Shown: positions 1 through 6,309 of the stretch, piece by piece
Layout: the number at the start of each line of letters is the position of its first letter
Numbering within the stretch: the first letter of the stretch is position 1
Origin: CAZJDM01 sp964544765
GTDB lineage: Bacteria > Bdellovibrionota_B > Oligoflexia > CAYFLR01
Direction of reading: 5' to 3'
NCBI GenBank assembly: GCA_964544765.1
Contig: CAZJDM010000205.1
Coordinates: 1 to 7,127 of the forward strand
DNA: 7,127 nucleotides
Notes under the pieces: model-generated
Told to the model about the DNA's origin: nothing
The model's database searches: none
The model's input: only the letters and a program-made list of their open reading frames with translations
Position numbers and translations under genes: made by a program

Positions 1-8
1 GTTACGGC

Positions 9-287
9 TCATGTTAATCCTGCTAAAGTTAGTCGTTTTTTAGGACAATGGTGATCTTGTTTTAAAATATTTTTGAATTTGGTACGTTCTTTGGCAGATA
101 TCAGGACCAAAATTAATAACCAACAGCAGCACGAAAGACCTTCAAAAAAGATGTAAATCATGGGTAATTGCCATGAATTTAAATAGCCAATGTTTGAATG
201 TCTTAGCATATTTAAGGCATAATTTAACACTAAATATAAGAAATCATTTACATCATAAGAGTATGTTTGTCCATAATTTAAAATCAC
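9..287 (-). CDS. Doubtful small ORF, possible membrane-protein remnant
   Basis: A 92-codon open frame that can only begin at a GTG. An in-frame TAA lies four codons upstream of that GTG, and there is no convincing ribosome binding site. The product would have one clear hydrophobic segment at about residues 41-64, followed by a basic stretch (KERTKFK). The N-terminal part, with its DVND motif followed by hydrophobic residues, faintly recalls the C-terminal end of VanZ-like membrane proteins; this is a weak impression, not an identification. The frame is longer than chance would readily give at this base composition, but the poor start and lack of a recognisable family leave it either a decayed gene fragment or spurious. 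It overlaps a plus-strand open frame at 1-54 that could be the end of another gene. It diverges from the TonB-family gene. Confidence 0.25.
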   Translation of the reverse strand: MILNYGQTYSYDVNDFLYLVLNYALNMLRHSNIGYLNSWQLPMIYIFFEGLSCCCWLLILVLISAKERTKFKNILKQDHHCPKKRLTLAGLT

Positions 288-300
288 ATTATAAAATTAA

Positions 301-329
301 TTGATAGTATTAAAAATATAAGTTAATAA
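301..329 (+). promoter_or_regulatory. Possible sigma70-type promoter for the TonB-family gene
   Basis: TTGATA at 301-306 is followed, after 17 bases, by TAATAA at 324-329. Transcription would then start near 336, only a few bases before the ATG at 341 but about 14 bases before a second in-frame ATG at 350. Such a short leader would favour the second ATG or leaderless-like initiation. In sequence this AT-rich, matches of this quality also occur by chance. Confidence 0.3.
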
Positions 330-340
330 GTATTTTACGT

Positions 341-2029
341 ATGTTTTATATGAGATTTATTCCCTTTAAATTATTCAATATTTATATTCTGTTAATGGTT
401 TTTCTCCTAAAAGCCTACGCTAGAGATTTTAGTGCTATGGGAGAATTGTCTGTTGGTAATACTTCTATCGAAGTAATCAAGTCAATCAATGAAGTAGATG
501 CCGTAATTAATCATGGTTTGTACGGTAAAGCTTGGTATGAAATACCTGAATATGTACCATATGTTATGGAATATCTTAGATATAGTACGTCCATAAATTA
601 TTCCCATCGATTTTTTGATCGAAATACTGTGTGGAAGGTATTAGGAACAGACATTGGAGCTTGGTCGGCAATAGATCCCAGCGCTGCCTTAGTATTTAAA
701 CAACAGTATTTAAATGAATTGATGCCCTTAAATTTATATATCTCTTGGGATATTGGGGGTTTGTTATTTCATCGTGATGGTAGCGTGTATCCCCATTATG
801 GTGAATTAGTTAATGAGATGATAGGTCAACTTAAGACTGGTGATATACAACAAAAGGATATTGCAAGTAATTACTCAATTCTTATTAACTGGTTAAGGGA
901 GACAAATCCTTCGGTTGCTGCCAATATAGAAAATAATCTGAATTCTAGAATTTCCGCTTTACTAGAAGGTGAACAGATCAGTTATGGAAGAAGAACTGCC
1001 AATATTGGTAATGAGTCGACTAGCATTGATAATGAGCCGGTTAGAATGCTTAATAGTAATAGCTCTTGTGGGGTCTTAGCTAGTTGTTCAAGGGTACTTA
1101 TCGAATGTAAGCCAAATAATGCTTTAGCTAATTTAACACCTAGGCAGTTTAGACCCGCAAATGCCCGTTACTATCAAAATGTATTACCTATAACCGGAAC
1201 ACTTGCTGTCCATAGTCTTTTGGTATTAGCAGCAACATCTCCCTTGATTGAAGTGCCTCCATCCCCTCCTAAAGCAATATCCGTTTTTGTAGTAGATAGA
1301 ATTGATGATCCTTCTACCAATGATGGGCCATTATCAACGGTGGTAGACGAATCAGCTCAGGATGAGCCGAGACAACCACCAGCACCAGCACCAGCTCAGG
1401 ATAAACCAAGGTTATTACCACCAGCGCCAGTTAATAGTGAATCCAGACTACCATCATTTGCATCAACCAATAATACACCTAAATTGCCTCCTCCACCAGC
1501 AAATACTCCTAAAAGAAAATCCGCTAAAAAAAGAATTCATACCAGAAATCCGCGTCCCCAATCTTCTGAATTTACTAAGTCTACTATGGGTGAATCAGGA
1601 TTAGTACCAAAAGGTTCCTTAGAATTTCAGGCTGGTGATAATGAAGGTAAGGTTGGTGATAGTAATGTAATTGATCCTAACCAACCATTAAACCTATTTC
1701 CTTCGTTTGATCAATTAACCAGATGGGATCAAGAAAATAGATATAGAAAAAAACAAAAACCCGATCAAGTCACTGTTTCCATGAATACAAAAGATGTTCG
1801 CTATGCGGCTTACGTTCAAGAACTCAGACAACGAGTAAAAGGGGTATGGATCTATCCTCATCAGGCAAAAAAGCAAGGCTTTGAAGGACGGGTTAAAGTA
1901 AAAATTAGTATTGGACCAGACGGTCATTTAATAGAAGCTAAAATTTTACGGTCATCAGGTATACAATCACTGGACGATGCAGCCCTAGAGGCAGCTCATA
2001 AAGCTTCGCCCCTACCTCCATTACTCTGA
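341..2029 (+). CDS. TonB-family energy transducer with an extra N-terminal domain; C-terminus frameshifted
   Basis: TonB proteins couple the inner-membrane proton gradient (through ExbB/ExbD) to outer-membrane receptors. The C-terminal part (about 485-562) is a clear TonB domain: YVQELRQRVKGVW, YPHQAKKQGFEG, then IGPDGHL, LRSSG and LDDAALEAA. Before it come a Pro-rich, partly Lys/Arg-rich spacer (about 305-405) and a hydrophobic segment (about 284-303) that looks like the usual TonB anchor. Unusually, about 270 residues precede the anchor: a signal-peptide-like start (hydrophobic 11-23, possible cleavage after AYA at 27) and an unrecognised domain at about 28-220, then a stretch with Cys at 243, 249 and 256. 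The frame stops at SPLPPLL, just short of the last TonB strand, which continues in the +1 frame downstream. An ATG at 350 is an equally good start; neither has a good Shine-Dalgarno. An internal ATG at 1046 could give a conventional TonB alone. No exbB or exbD is present. Confidence 0.85.
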   Translation: MFYMRFIPFKLFNIYILLMVFLLKAYARDFSAMGELSVGNTSIEVIKSINEVDAVINHGLYGKAWYEIPEYVPYVMEYLRYSTSINYSHRFFDRNTVWKVLGTDIGAWSAIDPSAALVFKQQYLNELMPLNLYISWDIGGLLFHRDGSVYPHYGELVNEMIGQLKTGDIQQKDIASNYSILINWLRETNPSVAANIENNLNSRISALLEGEQISYGRRTANIGNESTSIDNEPVRMLNSNSSCGVLASCSRVLIECKPNNALANLTPRQFRPANARYYQNVLPITGTLAVHSLLVLAATSPLIEVPPSPPKAISVFVVDRIDDPSTNDGPLSTVVDESAQDEPRQPPAPAPAQDKPRLLPPAPVNSESRLPSFASTNNTPKLPPPPANTPKRKSAKKRIHTRNPRPQSSEFTKSTMGESGLVPKGSLEFQAGDNEGKVGDSNVIDPNQPLNLFPSFDQLTRWDQENRYRKKQKPDQVTVSMNTKDVRYAAYVQELRQRVKGVWIYPHQAKKQGFEGRVKVKISIGPDGHLIEAKILRSSGIQSLDDAALEAAHKASPLPPLL

Positions 2030-2201
2030 ATTGGAAGATGAAAAGATTCAATGTAATATGTACCTTTCTTTACGTCCTAAAGAGATAAAATTAAGTATTT
2101 CGATACTATTCCTCTGTTATTACAAGATTTGTGTGCTTGACAGAGCTTTTGTAATAGTTTATTTTAGTTTGCCTGTAAAACAAATTGTTTTATTTATATA
2201 A
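2025..2201 (+). pseudogene. Out-of-frame tail of the TonB domain
   Basis: After frame 0 reads SPLPPL, skipping the C at 2024 gives SELEDEKIQ followed by NMYLSLRPKEI. This resembles the usual end of a TonB domain, where a short acidic loop follows SPLPPLP and a final alternating strand ends the protein. The +1 frame has no stop until the TAA at 2199-2201, so only the first 20 or so codons look like TonB. The rest is hydrophobic AT-rich translation that I would not treat as protein. A single-base insertion (or a sequencing or assembly error) near 2020-2026 explains the pattern. Confidence 0.6.
2118..2156 (+). terminator. Weak hairpin downstream of the TonB-family gene
   Basis: TATTACAA at 2118-2125 can pair perfectly with TTGTAATA at 2149-2156, enclosing a 23-base loop with little further pairing. 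The right arm is followed by a T-rich but interrupted run. The position suits a terminator, but the long loop and low GC make it weak. Confidence 0.3.
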
Positions 2202-2280
2202 ATCCAAAGCAAAAAATATATAATATTATTGTTTTATTTATATAAATCCAAAGCAAAAAATATATAATATTATTGTTTTA
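2184..2280. repeat. Perfect 44-bp tandem duplication, about 2.2 copies
   Basis: Two identical 44-base units occupy 2185-2228 and 2229-2272. The first 8 bases of a third copy (TTGTTTTA) follow at 2273-2280, and one further matching base lies upstream at 2184. Each unit contains a 12-base perfect palindrome, ATTTATATAAAT (2192-2203 and 2236-2247), and a TATAAT hexamer (2219-2224 and 2263-2268). The first unit's left edge is also part of the near-palindrome TAAAACAA-A-TTGTTTTA at 2176-2192. The absence of any difference between copies suggests a recent duplication or active homogenisation. It ends 13 bases before the metalloprotease-like gene. Confidence 0.95.
2263..2268 (+). promoter_or_regulatory. 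Candidate -10 box upstream of the metalloprotease-like gene
   Basis: A perfect TATAAT lies 25 bases before the ATG at 2294, and a second one 44 bases upstream in the other repeat copy. I find no convincing -35 hexamer at 16-18 bases spacing, so the assignment rests on the -10 match and position alone. TATAAT is easily found in such AT-rich DNA. Confidence 0.25.
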
Positions 2281-2293
2281 ATGTGGATTAATC

Positions 2294-3085
2294 ATGAAGA
2301 AGATTTTATTTAGCTTAGTATTTATCTTGTTTTCTTTTATAACAAGGGGAGAAGTAAGAGATAATAGATTTAATGATACAAATGATCCTCGTCAAAAAGA
2401 ATTTGATTCTACTTTAGAATGGGTTAAAAAAAAATACACTTCTATAATAGCTCCAAGTGGATTAAAATTAACTTTCTATCCTACTTTTATTCTAAATTTA
2501 CCATTAGGAAAGATTGATATTTTTAATGGTTCTTTAGCACTTAGTATCTCAGGTGGGTTTCTTACATTACCTGGTGGTAGTATAGATGTCTTAGCATTAG
2601 CAATCTGTCATGAGTTAGGGCACTTTTTAGGAGGACCTCCTAGGTTTAGGAGAAATGGTAAAATATGGTCGGCTGAATCTCAAGCTGATTATTATGCAAG
2701 TAATTATTGTGTTAAGCAATTTTTCAAAGAATATACAAATTCTACTATTAAAGAACAAACAAATTATCCCAGTAATGAGCGTACAAGTTCTACTGGAGCT
2801 GGTATTATTACTGCAGAAGATCCCATTATTTCTTCGTCTTGTAATGAGCAATTTACAACATTAGAAGATGTTGGCTTTTGTGTCAGAGCTATAAATGCTT
2901 CAGTGAATTTTATTAAAATTATTATGGATCACAAGAATAAGAAAAACATAGTAGATGTCTCAACACCTTCAAAAGCTACAACTACCAGCACTATTTTGCT
3001 GTATCCATCGGATCAATGTCGTTTGGACAACATGTTTGCAGCTGCATTAGATTTAAAGAGACCTTCATGTTGGTTTAAGGAATAG
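2294..3085 (+). CDS. Secreted HExxH zinc metalloprotease-like protein
   Basis: A 263-residue protein with a probable signal peptide (basic MKK start, hydrophobic 4-16, cleavage likely near 19-20). It is therefore probably periplasmic, secreted or surface-held. The catalytic signature is HELGH at 106-110, directly after a Cys at 105. An ESQAD element at 128-132 is well placed to supply the third zinc ligand (Glu128), as in gluzincins of the M48 type, where HExxH is followed by ExxxD. The segment after it, to about 235, is polar and unassigned. Six cysteines in the chain (105, 139, 183, 196, 242, 259) could form disulfides. The end carries YPSDQCRLD followed by a RPSCWF motif, which I recall from uncharacterised M48-like proteins of predatory deltaproteobacteria-type genomes; that memory is unverified. 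The start lacks a good Shine-Dalgarno but is the only ATG giving an intact signal peptide. Substrate unknown. The gene stands alone, converging with prc. Confidence 0.75.
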   Translation: MKKILFSLVFILFSFITRGEVRDNRFNDTNDPRQKEFDSTLEWVKKKYTSIIAPSGLKLTFYPTFILNLPLGKIDIFNGSLALSISGGFLTLPGGSIDVLALAICHELGHFLGGPPRFRRNGKIWSAESQADYYASNYCVKQFFKEYTNSTIKEQTNYPSNERTSSTGAGIITAEDPIISSSCNEQFTTLEDVGFCVRAINASVNFIKIIMDHKNKKNIVDVSTPSKATTTSTILLYPSDQCRLDNMFAAALDLKRPSCWFKE

Positions 3086-3104
3086 AATAAAGAATAGAGT
3101 GTTT

Positions 3105-3132
3105 TATAAATATATAAATTTATATATTTATA
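3105..3132. terminator. 28-bp perfect AT-only palindrome between convergent genes
   Basis: Positions 3105-3118 are the exact reverse complement of 3119-3132, with no loop spacer; the centre is AAATTT. It lies 19 bases beyond the metalloprotease-like stop codon and contains the prc stop codon (TTA on the plus strand, 3120-3122). A bidirectional terminator or transcript-end stabiliser is the simplest reading. However, it has no GC pairs and no T-tract on either side, so an intrinsic terminator of standard form is not shown. Confidence 0.5.
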
Positions 3133-5180
3133 TAATCTCTTAAAATATTAACAGATTCACTTAAAATAAAATCCGGTTGTTTAAAATCTTTACCATATAC
3201 AGTAGTACGATGTAAATTTCTGTCATTAGATAATTTTTCCTCATTTGAGGCCGTTTGCTGACGAGTTTGAAGATTTAGTGATATTCGATTGCTTTGTTTT
3301 CTTTGTAACCATTTTTGGCGATCAGAACGGATCCATTGAAATTCAAAATTGTTTGTAATTCTAGTTTGAGATTTGACCTTTAATGTCTCAATTTTGTTTG
3401 GCAAATTTGGATCAAATAGACTGAAATCGGTAGCTTTAATATTTGATTGACTTTTTTCTTTTAAATGTGCTCCATGTTCAGCAAAATTGCGCGAAGGGAT
3501 TACTATATCTGCAAATACACCGCTTCCTTGTAATGACTTACCGGTTAAACGGTAATAACTAGCTTTGGTTATCTTCAGTATGCCTAATCTACCTTGATAC
3601 ATATTAAGAGGAGGATATTTTATCAGGGCAACAGGAAATAGTTTGTCTATCAAAAAAATAGATTGAACCGAACCTTTTCCAAAAGTATGTTCATCACCAA
3701 CGACAACACCTCTTTTTTTGTCTTGAATAAGTGCTGCAAATACTTCAGAGGCAGAAGCACTATTTTTATTAACCAATACTACTAATGGGTTCTTATAAAA
3801 AGCCACTTGATTTTGTTGACGAGGTAAACTTTCTATTTCCTTGTCCATTTTTACTTGTACTACAGGGCTCTGACTAACGAATAAGGTAGATAGAGCAACG
3901 GCCTCTGTTAATTGACCACCTGCATTATCTCTAAGATCTAATATAACTCCCTCTAGATTTGAATCTTTTGCTTGTTGAAGTTTTAACCTTACATCATCAC
4001 TTACGCTTAAGATAGGCTGATCAGGTTTTTTAGTAGGACCAACATTACTATAGAATGAAGGGATTTTAATGACTCCAACATTTTCTATCACTTCTAAAGT
4101 AACGGTAGTATTTATATCGATGATTTGATCTCTTACAATTGTTACTACTTTAGCTGAGTTAGTGTCAGTTTTGTTCTTGGATAAAATTTTAATAAAAACC
4201 TTTGAGCCTTTTGGCCCTCTGAGTAGTTTTTTTACTTGCTTTATACCTAGTCCTTTTACTGAAGTAAGTTGGATCTTATTTTCTCCTACAGCTAAGATAC
4301 TATCACCGGCGAATATACTGTTACTTCTTCCAGCGGGACTATTTTTTATCACTCTTTCAATTATTATGTTGTTGTTATTATCTTGTTTGATATATATACC
4401 AACACCTTCAAGATTGTTGGTTAACTTGGTCATAAGGTCCAATTGGTCTTCGGGATTTATATAAGAACTATGTGGGTCGAAATTATACAAAAAGGCGTCT
4501 AAAAATAGATCCATTACAATTAAACCACCATATCTGGTTATTGCCTTGAACTTACGATGATTTTCGTTTAACAACCTATGGATTAATTGCTCTTGGGATT
4601 GATTATTAAGTGTAGTTTTTAATCTATAATCAATAAGATGACTCTTTATATTCAATCGGGCTAACTCTTTTATGTTAGGAAAATTTGTAGGGCGAGGGGC
4701 GGTGGTGCGTTTAATAAATCTATATTCATCTAATGCAAAATTAAAGGGATAATTAGTGAGTGATCTTTTTACTGCAACTACCTGACGAAATTTTCCTAAA
4801 AATGTATTGAAAATAGCAAAAGGGATTTTTAAGTTAATGGGCCTATTAGTAGTTGCGTTTCCTATCAAGTCTTCTAATAATTGTTGAGACAGTGATTTTA
4901 TAGTATCAACATCAGATTGCCAAAAATAAATACGATCTGGATCTAAATTTCTGATAAAAATATCCAAAGTTTTTTGCATGAACGCATCATTAATATGAAT
5001 TCTGTCTTGATGATTGCCAATAGTATATGCCATCACAGCTTCAGTAATTATGCGATGAAAATCGTTTTCCTGAAACTTAACCTCTGATACTTGTTCCCAG
5101 GGAGATTGCTCAGCATTAATGGAGGTATTTAAGCTGAGACTTTCAATAATGATAAGTAGAATCAAGAAAAGTTTAATCAT
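3120..5180 (-). CDS. prc: Carboxy-terminal processing (tail-specific) protease Prc
   Basis: A periplasmic S41 serine protease that degrades or trims proteins with exposed nonpolar C-termini. In E. coli the family acts on ssrA-tagged proteins, PBP3 and the hydrolase MepS with the adaptor NlpI. The 686 residues match the E. coli length. Order: signal peptide (hydrophobic 4-17, cleavage near INA at 23), N-terminal helical domain with LDPDRIYF (79-86) and DPHSSYINP (235-243), PDZ domain (about 258-335), protease core with LDLRDNAGG (414-422), catalytic Ser476 in SASASE, Asp487, Lys502 in FGKGSVQ and Gln506, then the C-terminal DUF3340-type region (about 560-670). The Ser-to-Lys spacing is one residue longer than in E. 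coli because of GDEHTFGKG. All catalytic residues are present, so the enzyme should be active. The start is fixed by AGAGGAG just upstream. It is divergent from the 5360 gene and apparently monocistronic. Confidence 0.95.
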   Translation of the reverse strand: MIKLFLILLIIIESLSLNTSINAEQSPWEQVSEVKFQENDFHRIITEAVMAYTIGNHQDRIHINDAFMQKTLDIFIRNLDPDRIYFWQSDVDTIKSLSQQLLEDLIGNATTNRPINLKIPFAIFNTFLGKFRQVVAVKRSLTNYPFNFALDEYRFIKRTTAPRPTNFPNIKELARLNIKSHLIDYRLKTTLNNQSQEQLIHRLLNENHRKFKAITRYGGLIVMDLFLDAFLYNFDPHSSYINPEDQLDLMTKLTNNLEGVGIYIKQDNNNNIIIERVIKNSPAGRSNSIFAGDSILAVGENKIQLTSVKGLGIKQVKKLLRGPKGSKVFIKILSKNKTDTNSAKVVTIVRDQIIDINTTVTLEVIENVGVIKIPSFYSNVGPTKKPDQPILSVSDDVRLKLQQAKDSNLEGVILDLRDNAGGQLTEAVALSTLFVSQSPVVQVKMDKEIESLPRQQNQVAFYKNPLVVLVNKNSASASEVFAALIQDKKRGVVVGDEHTFGKGSVQSIFLIDKLFPVALIKYPPLNMYQGRLGILKITKASYYRLTGKSLQGSGVFADIVIPSRNFAEHGAHLKEKSQSNIKATDFSLFDPNLPNKIETLKVKSQTRITNNFEFQWIRSDRQKWLQRKQSNRISLNLQTRQQTASNEEKLSNDRNLHRTTVYGKDFKQPDFILSESVNILRDYINI

Positions 5181-5184
5181 AATT

Positions 5185-5191
5185 CTCCTCT
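5185..5191 (-). promoter_or_regulatory. Ribosome binding site of prc
   Basis: On the minus strand AGAGGAG stands 4 bases before the ATG at 5180. It is the only strong Shine-Dalgarno in the window and settles the prc start. Confidence 0.8.
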
Positions 5192-5222
5192 AACTTGATA
5201 ACTTGTTAATTAGAAGGGCAAA

Positions 5223-5240
5223 ATGGCAAGAAATTGCCAT
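5223..5240. promoter_or_regulatory. Inverted repeat / hairpin in the prc leader
   Basis: ATGGCAA (5223-5229) and TTGCCAT (5234-5240) form a 7-bp perfect stem. The 4-base loop reads GAAA on the plus strand and TTTC on the minus strand. If the proposed prc promoter is right, this lies in the 5' leader of the prc transcript, about 15 bases after its start. It could be an operator or an mRNA structure. As a terminator it lacks a T-run in either direction. Confidence 0.45.
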
Positions 5241-5243
5241 ATG

Positions 5244-5301
5244 ATACAATTAATATATAACTGTATATTAGTTTGTGAGTGTTTTGTCAAATTAATTGTA
5301 T
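5244..5301. repeat. 11-bp inverted repeat framing the prc promoter
   Basis: ATACAATTAAT at 5244-5254 is the exact reverse complement of ATTAATTGTAT at 5291-5301; the arms are 36 bases apart. One arm directly abuts the -35 box and the other covers the predicted transcription start. This layout would suit two half-sites or operators for a regulator, but both arms are AT-rich and chance cannot be excluded. Confidence 0.5.
5262..5290 (-). promoter_or_regulatory. Sigma70-type promoter of prc
   Basis: Read on the minus strand, a perfect -35 TTGACA (plus positions 5285-5290) is followed by a 17-base spacer and TATACA (5262-5267), four of six matches to the -10 consensus. Transcription would begin near 5255, leaving a leader of about 75 bases before the prc ATG. 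Confidence 0.6.
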
Positions 5302-5359
5302 TATCTTGAGCCTTTAATCTTGTTTGATTGAATAGTGAGTTTTATTAAATTCACCATGT

Positions 5360-6256
5360 TTGATAATCAAATCATATGATAATAATTCTTTAATTTTAAG
5401 CTGGGAGCTTCTTTTTGATAGGTTAAAGATATTTGCAAAAGTCTTTGTATCAAAGCTGGTTAAAATAATAAGAATAATTATTTTATTCTATTTTACGGAG
5501 TTATCAGTATTATCAGTGACTCTTATTGCGGGTGATGGTTCGCTGGTTAACGGTCCAGATGGAGGAATTATAAATGGTACCAAAATTCCCGTTATAAATC
5601 AGCAATTACCTAGGATTTTAAATCTTGCAAATGCGATGAAAATAATTAGTGAATGCGCAAAAGAACAAATTTTTAAAAGGATACTAAAAATTATATACGG
5701 TGAACATATTTTAAATGGCGAATTTGATACAATTGTTGGTCCTGTTGTAACCAAGGAAGAACAAATTGTTTTTGCCAGAGATAATAATATTCTACCACCT
5801 ATAGTTTGTCAGATGGTTAAGAAGAGAGAAACTATTGAAACAAGAGAACCAATTGAAGAGATTGAAGAGGTTGAAGTAGAAGAGGGAGAGAATGCAGAGA
5901 TTCGGAGAGTTATAGAAGATAAAGATATTGTAATTGAGATTACTTTAAGAGGTGATGGAAGCCTTTTATATGAAGACCGTAGATGGAAATCTAATGATGG
6001 TATATTGTATCTCACCCTTGATACAGGAGAAATACCTCATTTTATGTTTGATCCTAAAAAGCTTTATCAAGTTAATGAACTGGGTGAAATTGAAACAAAT
6101 GGTACAATTGCTCTATACGAACCATCAATTATCAGTTCAACAAGAATCCTAAATAATATAAATTTAGTAAATGATGTAACTCATGAGAAAGCTCAAGTAT
6201 CGATTAATGGGATTGCTTATAAAGGGTGCTTAGAAAGAAATTTACCGTTTTTTTAA
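5360..6256 (+). CDS. Unrecognised, probably exported protein with Glu-rich segment
   Basis: A 298-codon frame of unknown family. No in-frame ATG precedes its conserved-looking part: the first usable start is TTG at 5360, and the frame is closed by a TGA at 5336-5338. ATGs at 5356 and 5376 lie in other frames that stop within a few codons. There is no clear Shine-Dalgarno. Basic residues (K32, K35, R38) precede a hydrophobic stretch (about 36-57) ending in LIA before GDGS, consistent with a signal peptide or membrane anchor preceded by a long N-region. The mature part starts with a Gly/Asn-rich segment (58-74), then a helical-looking part with Cys99 and Cys150, a highly acidic stretch (about 157-178, rich in EE/EV pairs), and a likely beta-rich C-terminus with Cys290. 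GDGSL occurs twice (58-62 and 198-202). It is divergent from prc and convergent with the permease gene. The length and biased composition support a real gene; no function can be assigned. Confidence 0.6.
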   Translation: MIIKSYDNNSLILSWELLFDRLKIFAKVFVSKLVKIIRIIILFYFTELSVLSVTLIAGDGSLVNGPDGGIINGTKIPVINQQLPRILNLANAMKIISECAKEQIFKRILKIIYGEHILNGEFDTIVGPVVTKEEQIVFARDNNILPPIVCQMVKKRETIETREPIEEIEEVEVEEGENAEIRRVIEDKDIVIEITLRGDGSLLYEDRRWKSNDGILYLTLDTGEIPHFMFDPKKLYQVNELGEIETNGTIALYEPSIISSTRILNNINLVNDVTHEKAQVSINGIAYKGCLERNLPFF

Positions 6257-6261
6257 ACTTT

Positions 6262-6276
6262 CCTATTTTGAATAGG
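6262..6276. terminator. Small hairpin between convergent genes
   Basis: CCTATT (6262-6267) and AATAGG (6271-6276) form a 6-bp stem with a 3-base loop, followed on the plus strand by TTTATTG. It lies shortly after the 5360-6256 gene and before the end of the oppositely oriented permease gene, where a terminator is expected. The stem is short and the T-run is broken. Confidence 0.4.
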
Positions 6277-6309
6277 TTTATTGAATTTACAAAATGCGCC
6301 AGTTACAAA

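Noticed and set aside
1372..1396. Short tandem CCAGCA-like repeat
   Set aside because: It encodes the Pro-Ala run of the TonB spacer; such low-complexity coding is normal for this family and has only about three units.
1362..1604. 80-codon plus-strand open frame rich in His and Gln
   Set aside because: It lies entirely inside the Pro-rich spacer of the TonB-family gene in another frame; its composition is the shadow of CCA/CAG-type codons there.
2184..2280. CRISPR array or plasmid iterons
   Set aside because: Units are directly adjacent without spacers, only two full copies exist, and no cas or replication-initiator gene is present.
2627..2864. Open frames on both strands within the metalloprotease-like gene
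   Set aside because: They overlap the HExxH-coding frame, have no family features or ribosome binding sites, and fit chance open frames.
4162..4464. 100-codon plus-strand ORF with hydrophobic product
   Set aside because: Antisense to the PDZ domain of prc; the hydrophobic pattern is what the complement of that coding sequence gives.
5809..6152. Minus-strand Ser-rich and plus-strand ORFs inside the 5360-6256 gene
   Set aside because: The Ser-rich frame is the complement of the Glu-rich stretch, and the other is an out-of-frame shadow; neither has a credible start signal.
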